Assembly: GCA_036403235.1 (NCBI GenBank)
Contig: DASWRI010000006.1
Span: forward strand, 1-45,571
Direction: 5' to 3'
Origin: JBGTFE01 sp036403235
GTDB lineage: Bacteria > Acidobacteriota > Blastocatellia > Pyrinomonadales > Pyrinomonadaceae
DNA length: 45,571 nt
Position 1 is the first letter of the stretch. Each line of letters starts with the position of its first letter. Below, in pieces: positions 22,901 to 31,783 of this stretch. The translations under genes were made by a program, and so were the position numbers. A model generated the notes under the pieces. That model was not told where the DNA came from, made no database searches, and was given only the letters and a program-made list of their open reading frames with translations.

Positions 22901-24961
22901 CTACTGCCTCTGAAAATCCGGCGAGCCCAAAATTAAACCGACGACTTTAAAAACTTCGGCGTTTCCGCTCGGCGGCAAAAGCCGGTTTTGCCGGTTCAAA
23001 CGATTTCGCCCGCCGCCCTGCGCGTTCGCCATCTGCGGCGCGTCAGGCATTTCTTCATCTTCGCTCGCGTCCAATTTCGTTGCGGGCAGAGGCTGCTCGA
23101 TTTGTTTTAGGAGAGTCGCTCGCGTATTCGGATTTATCTCGCCTTCGAGAACGTCCGCGATTGAATGCTCTAAAATCTGCGATTTGTCTTTCGCTTCAAA
23201 TTTTTTCAAATCGACGCGCGTTCCCGGAATTTGATTGGCGGCGAGCGCGACGGCAAAGTTCATTCGCTCGAGCAGCGCGCCCGTGTTTACCCAGTCTTCC
23301 GCCGTATCCGGGTAGCCGGTCGGGGCTTGATAGCCGTAAAGCTGTTCGCCCATTTTGGCGAGCATCGCCTGAATCTGCCCGCCGTTCGTGTCGGCGCCAA
23401 GCGTGCGCAGCGCGCTGACGGCGAGTTCAAACGGCGTTTTGATTTTCGCGCGGTAATTTTCCGCCGAGAAAAATTCTTCGTCGGTAAAAAGCGCGCGCAG
23501 AGTGGTTTTGATATCGCCTTTCGATTTTAAGAAAGCGTCGGCAACGCGTTTGACCAGAGCCTCGGACGGATTGTCGGAGACGAATTTGACGGCCAGCTTG
23601 CGGGCGATAAATTTTGCCGTCGAAGGATGGTTGGCGAGAATGTCGATGACTCTCAGGCCGTCCTTCATTCCGCCTTCGCTGACCTTTTGCCCGAGAATCG
23701 TTTTGTCGCCGTCGTCGTGCCAGCGCGGGTTAAAATAAAACGTTCCGCTCGGCGTATCGGTCGGGATTCCGGCCTGGCGCATCAACCTGTCGCCGCGTTT
23801 GTTCGTGTCTCCGGCCGCCATCGACGTAAAAGCGCGACGATAACCGCGCGCGTCGACAATCGTCCAGCCGGTGAAAGCGCGCGCGACTTCCTGTATGTCT
23901 TTCTGCGTGTAGCCGCCGTCGACGCCGAGCGTGTGGAGCTCCATAATCTCGCGCGCGTAGTTTTCGTTGATGCCGCGTTTCTGGCGCTGCTGGTTATTCA
24001 TCTGTTTCAAACGCTTGTCGATTTGCTCGTCGGTGACGCCGTATTCGTCTTTTATCTGCTGGCGAATTTGCGGCGTGATGTTGCCGCTCCGAAGCATTTC
24101 CTGAATACGCTGGGCGCGGCGGTTTCCCTGCGCGACCAGATTCTGCGTCGCGTTCGGCGAAATCGATTCGAAGTTGTCGAGATAAAAAAGCATCGCCGGA
24201 CTTTTCGCCGTCGCGAGCAGTAAATCCTTAAAGTTTCCGAGCGCGTTCGGGCGAATCACGTCGCGGTCGTATTCGGGCAAAAACCAGCGCGTCGCCGCTT
24301 TCTGCGCGTAGACGTTAAAATGATTTGACCAGAAATCGACCATCACTTCCTGAAGCTGTCGCTCGGAATAGACGGCGCGCATAATGCGCGAAGCGTTGAG
24401 CTGCTGCATTATCTGCTGCGGGCGGCCGAGATTGTATTTTTGATAAAGGTCGGCGACCTCTCTTTGATATTTCTGGCGGTCGGCGTCCGAGATTTCGTTC
24501 GAATTTTTTTCCGGATTTTTGTCGTCTTTCATCTCGTCGGCGTTCGCCTGATTTTTCTGGCGAATCGCCTGCAAATCCTGCCGGTCAAGGCCGTTGTTTT
24601 GCGCGACGACCTGCAAAACCGCCGCCGGGTTCGGATATTTGGCGAAAAGCTCCTCGTTCGACATTTGCAGGACATTAAGATTTTTTACTTTCGCGTCGGC
24701 GACCGAATCGTTTATCGAGGCCGGATTGAGCTGCTGCTCGATATATTTGTTAATTCCGATAGCCTTTACTTTTTCGACGTCGCCCGGGCGCGCGCCGAAG
24801 CCGAGACGATTGAGAACGTGCAGGATTTTCTGGTCTTCGGTTAAAGATTTCGCTTTGTTTTTCTGCCCGTCAAGCTTCGCCAAAGTTGAAATCGGACTGA
24901 AAATCGCAAAAATCATCAGCAGCGACGTGAACCTGTGTATAAGGGAAAAATTCTTTCTCAT
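22901..24961 (-). CDS. DUF1800 domain-containing protein, secreted
   Basis: 686 residues with a signal peptide (about 1-28). The DUF1800 core is readable from HVLNRLGFGARPGDVEKVKA through MVDFWSNHFNVYAQK, ENYAREIMELHTLGVDGGYT, QEVARAFTGWTI and HDDGDKTILG to YQAPTGYPDTAEDWVN. A Gln/Asn-rich helical insertion (about 125-190) and a Gly/Asn/Arg-rich stretch near the C-terminus are extra. The family has no settled function; it is exported and paired with DUF1501, which follows. A mirrored heptad repeat lies upstream in the divergent gap toward the gene at 25224. Confidence 0.92.
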   Translation of the reverse strand: MRKNFSLIHRFTSLLMIFAIFSPISTLAKLDGQKNKAKSLTEDQKILHVLNRLGFGARPGDVEKVKAIGINKYIEQQLNPASINDSVADAKVKNLNVLQMSNEELFAKYPNPAAVLQVVAQNNGLDRQDLQAIRQKNQANADEMKDDKNPEKNSNEISDADRQKYQREVADLYQKYNLGRPQQIMQQLNASRIMRAVYSERQLQEVMVDFWSNHFNVYAQKAATRWFLPEYDRDVIRPNALGNFKDLLLATAKSPAMLFYLDNFESISPNATQNLVAQGNRRAQRIQEMLRSGNITPQIRQQIKDEYGVTDEQIDKRLKQMNNQQRQKRGINENYAREIMELHTLGVDGGYTQKDIQEVARAFTGWTIVDARGYRRAFTSMAAGDTNKRGDRLMRQAGIPTDTPSGTFYFNPRWHDDGDKTILGQKVSEGGMKDGLRVIDILANHPSTAKFIARKLAVKFVSDNPSEALVKRVADAFLKSKGDIKTTLRALFTDEEFFSAENYRAKIKTPFELAVSALRTLGADTNGGQIQAMLAKMGEQLYGYQAPTGYPDTAEDWVNTGALLERMNFAVALAANQIPGTRVDLKKFEAKDKSQILEHSIADVLEGEINPNTRATLLKQIEQPLPATKLDASEDEEMPDAPQMANAQGGGRNRLNRQNRLLPPSGNAEVFKVVGLILGSPDFQRQ

Positions 24962-25033
24962 TTTTATAAAACCTCAAATAATTTATAAATGCTTTCGCTT
25001 TTACTTAGACGCGAAACCGGTCGGAAAGGACGA

Positions 25034-25119
25034 AAAAAAGTTAAAAGTTAAAAGTGGAAAGTGAAAAGTGAAAGCTGAAAACCGAGATTGATGTTTTTTA
25101 CTTTTAACTTTTAACTTAA
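25034..25119. repeat. Mirrored heptad element (AAGTTAA/AAGTGAA units)
   Basis: The left arm has AAGTTAAAAGTTAAAAGTGG followed by more AAGTGAA units. The right arm has TTTTTACTTTTAACTTTTAA. It lies between two divergent genes, so terminator function is unlikely. Confidence 0.8.
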
Positions 25120-25223
25120 TAACGACGGGCAACCGGCGGCTCACTAACTCCATCAAAAATAATCGAAATTTTCCCTGAAATGAGTTAAGATGTCAGAACT
25201 TACTGGCAAGAGGAAGTAACAAA

Positions 25224-25748
25224 ATGAAAACATCCAAGCGCGCCTTTTTATTTTCTTTGGTTATCGGTTTGTTTTTAGCCGTCTCCGCTGCGGCGCAGAC
25301 GCAGACTTTCAGCGACCCGAACGTCGAATACACGTTCGATTTGCCCGAAGCCGCGTGGAAAATGACCGTCAAGCCTTCAAACATAAGTCCGAACGTCGAA
25401 TACGTCTACGGCGACAAATCCGACGGTCATCTCGAAATTCGTAAAATCGTCGTCAAGTCGGGCGAGATGCTTTCCGATACGGTCGCTAAAGAAGAAGAAC
25501 GCCTGCAGTTTCTGCAGGGCTACGTCGCCGGAAAAGAAGAGGCTTTTGCCGGGAAATTAAAGGGAACGGTTTTCAATTACGAATTCATCCGCTCGGGACG
25601 CAATATGAGCGGCCGAATTTACTTTTTGAAAGTCAACGACACGGCCGTTTACGCGCTCCGCTTTACGGGCGAGCGCGACAAACTGCGGACGATTCGCAAC
25701 CAGACCGATTCGGTCAGTCGAACTTTTGAAGTGAAGAAATCCGAGTAG
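25224..25748 (+). CDS. Secreted protein of unknown function (PsbP/DUF1795-like)
   Basis: 174 residues with a signal peptide (ending SAAAQT) and an AGAGGAAG ribosome site. The mature part begins FSDPNVEYTFDLPEAAWKMT, the pattern of small secreted proteins with a PsbP-like alpha-beta fold (a domain that measures the profile of a single beta-sheet), and ends SRTFEVKKSE. It is followed by a related secreted protein whose N-terminal half reads in the same style (VSFTVAEAPWSFILDAEGF). No catalytic residues are recognised. Confidence 0.7.
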   Translation: MKTSKRAFLFSLVIGLFLAVSAAAQTQTFSDPNVEYTFDLPEAAWKMTVKPSNISPNVEYVYGDKSDGHLEIRKIVVKSGEMLSDTVAKEEERLQFLQGYVAGKEEAFAGKLKGTVFNYEFIRSGRNMSGRIYFLKVNDTAVYALRFTGERDKLRTIRNQTDSVSRTFEVKKSE

Positions 25749-25829
25749 GTTTCCTCACTCGCTTTCGACGCTTAATCATTCGCGCCGGATGATTAAAATC
25801 TCCCTTCATACAGCAAAAATTTAATCAAA

Positions 25830-26735
25830 ATGCTTTTAAGAATTATTTTTTTATGCTCGGTTCTGCTCGTTCCGGCGCAAATATTTGCGCAGGCTAAGGC
25901 GCTCGACGCCGGAAAGGTTTCGTTTACCGTCGCAGAAGCGCCGTGGAGCTTTATCCTCGACGCGGAAGGCTTTACGATTGACCAGCAAAAGATAAAACCC
26001 GACGGCAAAAACGCATATTTTCTTTTGAACAACGAAAAAACCGGCGTTACATTTTCGCTTTTTATCGAGCCCGCCGTAAACTGCAAGACGAGCGAAGCGT
26101 GCCGCGACATGGTTTATCAAAAAGGCAACCCGGCGTGGGAGAATTCGCAGAACGTCGTCCAGTCGAAAATCGGCGACATCAGCTATTTCGAGTTTTTGAT
26201 TCCGTCTTTTCAAGGTCAGCCGATTCGCCAGCAGAATATGTATGCGGAATTTGTCACCGACGGCTACTGGATTGACCTACACATCTCGAAAACGCTCTAC
26301 AAAAAAGAAGACCGCGCGTTATTCGAAAGGATTGTAAAGTCGGCCAAGTTCGAAGCAAAGACGAAACCCGCGGCCGAAAACAACGAAAAGGCGCTTTCGG
26401 ACGCACAAAAAGCGCTCGAAGTGTGGACGCCGCTCTGGGACGCGGGCAAATACGAAGATGCTTACGCGGAGATGGCGTCTTATACGAGAGAAACCATCAA
26501 AGCCAACACATGGCGTCTTTACTGGATGGGCGCGCGCCAGCCGCTCGGCAAATTAAAGACGCGCGCTCTTTTCAAATCCGAATATATCAAGTCTATGAAA
26601 GGCTTACCCGACCGCGAAGGCGCGATTTTTCAATACCAAAGCTCGTTTGAAAACCGCGAATCCGTGCTCGAAACCTTTGCCTTGATGCGCGAAGCGGACG
26701 GCGCGTGGCGCGTCGCTAATTATCTTACAAATTAA
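25830..26735 (+). CDS. Secreted protein with C-terminal DUF4019 domain
   Basis: 301 residues with a signal peptide (ending QIFAQ). Residues about 20-170 resemble the preceding protein, with a Cys pair in NCKTSEAC. Residues about 185-301 match DUF4019: LEVWTPLWDAGKYEDAYAEM, RQPLGKLKTRALFKSEY and the end DGAWRVANYLTN. DUF4019 has an NTF2-like look and no known activity. The tandem arrangement with 25224 suggests an old duplication of the N-terminal domain plus a domain gain. It converges on the LarA-like gene with only 9 bp between, and no terminator is visible. Confidence 0.78.
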   Translation: MLLRIIFLCSVLLVPAQIFAQAKALDAGKVSFTVAEAPWSFILDAEGFTIDQQKIKPDGKNAYFLLNNEKTGVTFSLFIEPAVNCKTSEACRDMVYQKGNPAWENSQNVVQSKIGDISYFEFLIPSFQGQPIRQQNMYAEFVTDGYWIDLHISKTLYKKEDRALFERIVKSAKFEAKTKPAAENNEKALSDAQKALEVWTPLWDAGKYEDAYAEMASYTRETIKANTWRLYWMGARQPLGKLKTRALFKSEYIKSMKGLPDREGAIFQYQSSFENRESVLETFALMREADGAWRVANYLTN

Positions 26736-26744
26736 AAAACGTAT

Positions 26745-28019
26745 TTACTTAATCAGGAACTTTGCGCCGAAAGGCAGGATGTATCCTTTTCTGTTTTTAT
26801 CGATTCCGGAGAGGATTTCGTCTAAAGAATTCGCCTTTTTGAGACGCATCGGGCGCGTTCCGGCTTCGGGCAGAGAAGTTATGACCCGGACGTCGAATCT
26901 TTCGGCTTTTCTCAATAAACTCCACGCCGTCTGGCCGTTGACCTGATAACCGGCGCACAATCTTTCGGCAAGTCTCGCGGAGCTTTCCGCTTCGAACCAA
27001 TCCAAAAAGTCGCTTCTTCCCGCACCGTCGGCGCATTCGGCGAGAAAGATGATTGTGCCGCCGTCCGCGCAGGCCGCAGACGCCGTTTCCAGCGTCTTGT
27101 GCGCCTGAATCATATTCAAGTCAAACGGAAAACCGCCGCAGGACGCGATGACTAAATCTCTTTTTTCCGAAATTTCAATCGTGTGCCGCGCGGCGTAAAA
27201 CTCGCACGCCGCTTGATGTGCTCCTTTCCAATCGCCGCAAAACATCTCGATTGCTTCGCCTTTATCGTTGACAATCGTATTAATTGAAAACGCGGGCGGA
27301 AGCCTGGAAACGACCGACATAAACGCTTCGTGGACGGCGTTTCCTTTTAAGTTTCCCGTTTCGACGCCCGCGCGGCGCGTCTGCAGTTCGCAGTCAAAGG
27401 CAAGTTTATGCGTCGCTTCAATCGTTCGGGCGGAAGCGAGCCCCGGACAAATCAATTTGCGCCCGCCCGTAAACCCCGCGAAATAATGAAACGTGATGCC
27501 GCCGACGATTATAACGCGGTCGTGCTCGACCAGCGCGCGGTTTAATTCGACGGGAATGCCGTTCGTCTCGCCGAGATTGACGAACTGCTTTGATTCAAGC
27601 CCGGCGAGCTGCATCAAATCGCGGGCGTTGTGGTCGAGCGTCTTGATGCGCTGCGCGATAAACGTGGTCAGCAGCTCCTGTTTTTCGTCCTCCGATACTT
27701 TGCGGTGAATCCCGGTCGCAAAAATGATTTTGATTTCAAACGGCATCGTCCCGCCCGCGATAAGACGCCGGACGAGCAAATTTACAATCTGACCGCTCGC
27801 CGTCCTTCGCGTCGCGTCCGGCACGACGATTAAAACGGTCTCGCCCTGATTTATAATTTCTTCGAGGGGCTTCGAGTCAAATGGATTATCAAAGCGATTT
27901 CCGATTTCCGCATCGTCGAGCGGCGCATCTTCGCTTTCGCTGCCGAGAACTTGAAAGCGGGATTCGTCATAATCAAACGAAATCTGCGATTTTCCGTATT
28001 TAAGCTGGACGTTAGGCAT
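26745..28019 (-). CDS. LarA-like lactate racemase domain protein (DUF2088)
   Basis: About 424 residues. Family landmarks are present: VVPDATRRT (Asp/Arg), FATGIHRKV (His), TFHYFAGFTGGRKLICPG (His and the Lys that carries the nickel-pincer cofactor), THKLAF and MIQAHKTLE (Lys). LarA-type enzymes interconvert stereoisomers of 2-hydroxyacids with that cofactor. The cofactor-making genes larB, larC and larE are not in the window, so the substrate and even activity are open. I chose the ATG at 28019 over an upstream TTG because MPNVQLKYG is a natural start. Immediately upstream lies a 21-bp tandem array, which may bear on its expression. Confidence 0.88.
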   Translation of the reverse strand: MPNVQLKYGKSQISFDYDESRFQVLGSESEDAPLDDAEIGNRFDNPFDSKPLEEIINQGETVLIVVPDATRRTASGQIVNLLVRRLIAGGTMPFEIKIIFATGIHRKVSEDEKQELLTTFIAQRIKTLDHNARDLMQLAGLESKQFVNLGETNGIPVELNRALVEHDRVIIVGGITFHYFAGFTGGRKLICPGLASARTIEATHKLAFDCELQTRRAGVETGNLKGNAVHEAFMSVVSRLPPAFSINTIVNDKGEAIEMFCGDWKGAHQAACEFYAARHTIEISEKRDLVIASCGGFPFDLNMIQAHKTLETASAACADGGTIIFLAECADGAGRSDFLDWFEAESSARLAERLCAGYQVNGQTAWSLLRKAERFDVRVITSLPEAGTRPMRLKKANSLDEILSGIDKNRKGYILPFGAKFLIK

Positions 28020-28041
28020 AAGAAACTGCAAATCCGGTCTT

Positions 28042-28285
28042 CGGAATTGCGATACTTTAAATAAGAATTGCAATTCTACTCTTTAGTATTGCAAAACTTT
28101 AAAGGGAATCCGCAAAACTTTGTTTTAGTATCGCAATACTTTAAGGAGAATCTACAAAACTTTAAAAGAAATGCGCGATACTTAGCTTCAATATCGCGAT
28201 ACTTTAAAGGGAATTTGCAATACTCGACTTGGAATCTGCGATACTTAAGTCAAGTATCGCGCATTCCAAAGGCAAAATCCGAAGC
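28042..28285. repeat. Tandem array of about eleven 21-bp degenerate units
   Basis: Units of 20-22 bp with a rough consensus AATYTGCRATACTTTAAAGGG. Several contain the dyad AGTATCGCAATACT or ATATCGCGATA. The plus strand stays open and would translate to a 7-residue repeat (QNFKGNP, QYFKENL, RYFKGNL), but it starts at TTG with no ribosome site. It sits in the 299-bp gap directly upstream of the larA-like gene and could be operator-like. Confidence 0.75.
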
Positions 28286-28318
28286 TTAATCTTCAAATCC
28301 GCGCTCCCGGTAAAGAAT

Positions 28319-29293
28319 TTAATTATTTAAAGCCTTTACCTTAGCTTCCGCGTCGAAGCAGTTTGCGCCGGAAAAACAAGGATGCTCGTCCATCTGTTCT
28401 TCTTCGAGCGTTTCCATCTGAATCGTGAGGTGGTCGATGCCGTATTCATCGTGCAGCTTTCGGCGGACAATTTTCAGAAGCTCGGACTGCGCGACCGACT
28501 TTTCGTAGATGATGTGCACGCTCAGGGCTTCCATTCCCGAAGCAATCGTCCAGACGTGCAAATCGTGAACGTCGCGCACGTTTTCCGTCAGCCGAATCGT
28601 TTCGCCGACCGCCGCCAGATTAATATGCGAGGGCGTGCCTTCGAGAAGCACGTTGACCGATTCTTTTATCAGATTCCACGCGCCGAAGATGATAATCAGG
28701 CTTATTAAAAAGCTCATCGCGGCATCTGTCCACAGCCAGCCGAAACTCAAAATCAAAACTCCGGCGACAATCGCGGCGACCGAACCCAATGCGTCGCCGA
28801 TGACGTGCAGCCACGCACCGCGCAAATTTAAGTCGTGTTGATGCTCGGAATGAAGCAGGTAAGCGCAGATTAAATTGACGAGAAGTCCGCCCGCGGCGAT
28901 AAAAGTTAATTGAAAGCCTTTGATTTCCGGCGGCTTCGAAATGCGTTCGAAGGCTTCGTAGATAACGAACAGAGAGATTAAGACAAGCGCGACGCCGTTG
29001 ACGAAGGCGGCGAGAATTTCGAGGCGGTAATATCCGAAAGTCTTCTTGGCCGTCGCCGGACGCGACGCAAACCAGATTGCCGCCAAGGTCAAAGAAAGCG
29101 CGGCCACGTCGGTCAGCATATGACCGGCGTCGGCGAGCAGCGCGAGCGAATTGACGAGCCAGCCGCCGGCGGCTTCGGCTAGCATATAGACAAACGTCAA
29201 AACGAGCGCGAGCTTTAATTTGCCGAGACTCTGCGCCGAGCGTCTTTCGTCCGAATGTGAATGATGAACGCCGATTTCCTTTTCCTCTGTAAT
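28319..29293 (-). CDS. Cation diffusion facilitator (CDF) family metal exporter
   Basis: About 324 codons as drawn. The membrane part has six helices, with metal-site motifs LADAGHMLTD in helix 2 and HVIGDALGSV in helix 5. A His-containing loop (HSEHQHDLN) follows helix 4. The cytoplasmic C-terminal domain (about 220-310) contains DVHDLHVWTI and ends with a Cys/His-bearing tail (DEHPCFSGANCF). CDF proteins export zinc and similar cations in exchange for protons. The first helix and a His-rich start (HHSHSDERR) lie upstream of the first TTG (29200), and no ATG, GTG or TTG exists between there and the in-frame stop at 29294-29296. An ATT or ATC start near AGAGGAAAAGG is the likeliest reading; a small upstream lesion is the alternative. 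Confidence 0.85.
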   Translation of the reverse strand: MTEEKEIGVHHSHSDERRSAQSLGKLKLALVLTFVYMLAEAAGGWLVNSLALLADAGHMLTDVAALSLTLAAIWFASRPATAKKTFGYYRLEILAAFVNGVALVLISLFVIYEAFERISKPPEIKGFQLTFIAAGGLLVNLICAYLLHSEHQHDLNLRGAWLHVIGDALGSVAAIVAGVLILSFGWLWTDAAMSFLISLIIIFGAWNLIKESVNVLLEGTPSHINLAAVGETIRLTENVRDVHDLHVWTIASGMEALSVHIIYEKSVAQSELLKIVRRKLHDEYGIDHLTIQMETLEEEQMDEHPCFSGANCFDAEAKVKALNN

Positions 29294-29317
29294 CTAATTT
29301 ATCGCAAAGACGGAAAT

Positions 29318-29397
29318 AGTGGAAAGTGGAAAGCGGAAAGTGAAAAGCGGAAAGTGAAGAAAAGATTCCGAAACTTTCCGCTTTTCACTTTCCACTA
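29318..29397. repeat. Mirrored heptad element (AGTGGAA/AGCGGAA units)
   Basis: The left arm starts TAGTGGAAAGTGGAAAGCGG and the right arm is its reverse complement with 24 of 25 outer bases paired. It lies between the FecR gene and the CDF gene, both on the minus strand. Confidence 0.85.
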
Positions 29398-29400
29398 AAT

Positions 29401-30642
29401 TCAATATTGTCGCAAAACTCTTGCCGTGTCGAGCGAAACGACAAAGCCGCTTCGATTTCCTCTTTCATCGCTTACTTCGACCGAGACTTCCGATGTCGCG
29501 GATGAAATTTGGATTACGAAAGAGCCGTCAGACGACGCGAAAGTTTCGCGTCCGGCGGCGCGGACGACGACGCCCGATTGAGTTTTGCCCTTGACGCGAT
29601 AGATTTTTCCGCCGAGTTTTTCGACCTGCCACTCATTGACGCCAATCGGCTGGCTCGACTGTCCCTTGGTAATCGTAAAGCGCACCTTTTCGCTCCATTC
29701 GCTCGTCTGTCCCGAATTGGCGATGGCTCGCACCTGCCAGTAATACGTTCCGGGCGCGAGATTCGCCACCGTAAAGCTCGTCTGCGTCAGCGAAGTTCTT
29801 TCAAAAACTATCGTGTCGGGCACGAAAAACGGAGATTTGGAAATTTGCAGATGATAACTTTGAATCGAAACGGCGGGTTTTTCCCATGAGAAAGTAACGT
29901 CGGCCGCGCCGCTCGCGAGCGCCTGCACCGGATTCTGCGAGTTCGGCGCGGAGAGCTTCGGCGGCAGAAGCAGATTTTCCTTCGAAGCCTTGCCGTTGTT
30001 GACCGATGCGAACTCGCCGTTCTGAACAATCGTTTTTTCGCCGCCGACGTTTGACTCGACGCCGCCGCGCGAGACGCGGATTTCGCCGCCGTTCGTGTTC
30101 GGGTTAACGCCGAAGCTGGCGTCCGTCTGCGAGAGCAGCTTGTTTTCCGATTCCTTGACTTCGACGATGTTTTCGGTGTCTTCCGGCTGGTCTTCGGTCT
30201 TAACGTTCATCTGACCGGAATCGAGCGCGACGCGCACGTTTTTGCCGCCGAAAATCGAAGAGCTGTCGCGGATAATGACGGTGCTGTTCGGGCGAATCGT
30301 CAAAACCGAGCCGTCAATCATCTGAATCTGCGCGCGCCCGTCCGACTGCGTTTGAACCGTGTCTCCGGCGGAAACATAAGTCATTTTCGTAACCAGAATC
30401 GTCTCGCGCGTGGCGGCGCGCGTCACCCGCACGTCGCCTTCAAAAGTGATAATCCGCGCCGCGTCCTTCGGAATGTCGTCAACCGTCGTTTTGGCTAAAA
30501 AGAAATCGTTGCGATAAAGCCACCAGCCGCCGCCGATGAGAATGGCGAGAGTCAAAACGACCGCCACCGTGCCGTAAACGGTGCTTTTTTTGATATTCCA
30601 CCAATCGATGTAATATCTGCGGTATTTATTCGGGTCTTTCAT
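29401..30642 (-). CDS. Membrane protein with FecR domain and fibronectin-like C-terminus
   Basis: 413 residues. One transmembrane helix near the N-terminus (about 20-43, TVAVVLTLAILIGGGWWLY) places the rest outside the cytoplasm. A FecR-type domain covers about 60-150 (YVSAGDTVQTQSDGRAQIQM then SVLTIRPNSTV). A fibronectin type III-like domain follows at about 250-325 (VTFSWEKPAVSIQSYHLQIS and PGTYYWQVRAIA) and a short beta-rich end. No ECF sigma factor or TonB receptor adjoins it, so classic FecR regulation is unlikely; this form probably is a structural or sensing envelope protein. The start at 30642 precedes the charged cytoplasmic tail. Confidence 0.85.
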   Translation of the reverse strand: MKDPNKYRRYYIDWWNIKKSTVYGTVAVVLTLAILIGGGWWLYRNDFFLAKTTVDDIPKDAARIITFEGDVRVTRAATRETILVTKMTYVSAGDTVQTQSDGRAQIQMIDGSVLTIRPNSTVIIRDSSSIFGGKNVRVALDSGQMNVKTEDQPEDTENIVEVKESENKLLSQTDASFGVNPNTNGGEIRVSRGGVESNVGGEKTIVQNGEFASVNNGKASKENLLLPPKLSAPNSQNPVQALASGAADVTFSWEKPAVSIQSYHLQISKSPFFVPDTIVFERTSLTQTSFTVANLAPGTYYWQVRAIANSGQTSEWSEKVRFTITKGQSSQPIGVNEWQVEKLGGKIYRVKGKTQSGVVVRAAGRETFASSDGSFVIQISSATSEVSVEVSDERGNRSGFVVSLDTARVLRQY

Positions 30643-30661
30643 CGGGCTTTAGCGGAAACTC

Positions 30662-30725
30662 ACCACAGAGACACGGAGGCGCAGAGATTTTTAATAATTT
30701 TTTATCTTCGTCCGTGTCTCCGTGG
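30662..30725. repeat. Mirrored element (ACCACAGAGACACGGAG / CTCCGTGTCTCCGTGGT type)
   Basis: Left arm ACCACAGAGACACGGAGGCG, right arm GTCCGTGTCTCCGTGGT, 14 AT-rich bases between. It fills the gap between TerC and FecR genes, both minus strand. The element at 2244 uses the same words. Confidence 0.8.
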
Positions 30726-30726
30726 T

Positions 30727-31767
30727 TTAATTTTCTTCATCTTTTTTCGGCGGAAAAATCAAAGATAAAATTATCGAAAGCAGAAGCGTGGCGACCACGA
30801 TGACGAGCGAAATATTGATAAACTGCTGGTCGTATTCGTGATTGACAAATCGCTGCATAAAAACGGCAAAGGCGGAAGTGCCGCCCTCGCCCATAACCAT
30901 TATCAGGCCTTGCGCCAAAAGAGGCAAGAGCATTTTTACGCCGATAAAGCTCAGGACAAACGCCAGGCCGTATTTGAGAAAGTGAAATTTCTCGGCCATT
31001 TCCAAAAGCAGAAAGAAGAAAGTCCGGAGTCCCAAAATGGCGAAAATGTTTGAAGTATAGACGATAAAGCGGTCGGTCGTGATGCCGAAAATGGCCGGAA
31101 TCGAATCGACCGCGAAAACCAAATCGGCGACGTTGATGACGATTAAAACGAGCAGCAGCAGCGTTCCCGTTCGTTTGCCGTCGATGGACACGAAAAATTT
31201 TTCTTCGTCGTAATGCTTTGAAATTCTGACGAATCTGGTCGTCAAGCCGACAATCCAGCTGTCTTCCGGGTTAAAATCCTCTTCTTCGCCGAACATCTTT
31301 ATTCCCGTGTAAATCAGGAACGCGCCGAAAGCGTAGAGTATCCAGTGAAACTTTTCGACCAGCTCCGCGCCCGCGAAAATCATCACCATGCGCAGCACGA
31401 GCGCCATAAAAATTCCCCAGAAAAGCGCGCGGTGCTGATATTTTTTCGGGACTTTGAAGTAATTGAAAATAAGCAGAAAGACGAACAGATTGTCAATCGA
31501 AAGCGAAAGCTCGATAAGATAGCCGGTAAAGAATTCCTTTCCTTTTTGCGCGCCCAAAGCCCAATTTTGATTGTGCGTGCCGACGTGCCAGTAAACAAAA
31601 GCGTTAAAAAGCAGAGCCAGCGAAATCCAGACGGCGCTCCAGATTAAAGTTTCGCGCCGCGTCGGCATGTGAGCGCGCCGGTTGGCAATGCCGAGGTCGA
31701 CTCCGAGCGCGATTAAAACGACGGCAAAGAAAAAAATCCAAACCCAGAAAGGGTATTCAACATCCAT
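30727..31767 (-). CDS. TerC/Alx family integral membrane protein
   Basis: About 346 residues with 8-9 membrane helices. The hallmark ELSLSIDNLFVFLLIFNYF contains the conserved Asp in the membrane, and NVADLVFAVDSIPAIFGIT carries the second Asp copy. This family exports manganese and similar ions, often to protect exported metalloproteins. The ATG at 31767 (MDVEYPFWVW) is preferred over an upstream TTG. I looked for a yybP-ykoY manganese riboswitch upstream and saw none; the 5' region is filled by a mirrored repeat. Confidence 0.92.
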   Translation of the reverse strand: MDVEYPFWVWIFFFAVVLIALGVDLGIANRRAHMPTRRETLIWSAVWISLALLFNAFVYWHVGTHNQNWALGAQKGKEFFTGYLIELSLSIDNLFVFLLIFNYFKVPKKYQHRALFWGIFMALVLRMVMIFAGAELVEKFHWILYAFGAFLIYTGIKMFGEEEDFNPEDSWIVGLTTRFVRISKHYDEEKFFVSIDGKRTGTLLLLVLIVINVADLVFAVDSIPAIFGITTDRFIVYTSNIFAILGLRTFFFLLLEMAEKFHFLKYGLAFVLSFIGVKMLLPLLAQGLIMVMGEGGTSAFAVFMQRFVNHEYDQQFINISLVIVVATLLLSIILSLIFPPKKDEEN

Positions 31768-31783
31768 AAACAACTAAAATACA

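Noticed and set aside
28068..28289. Heptad-repeat reading frame over the 21-bp array
   Set aside because: The open frame follows from a period divisible by three. It starts at TTG and has no ribosome site, so it is listed as a DNA repeat instead.
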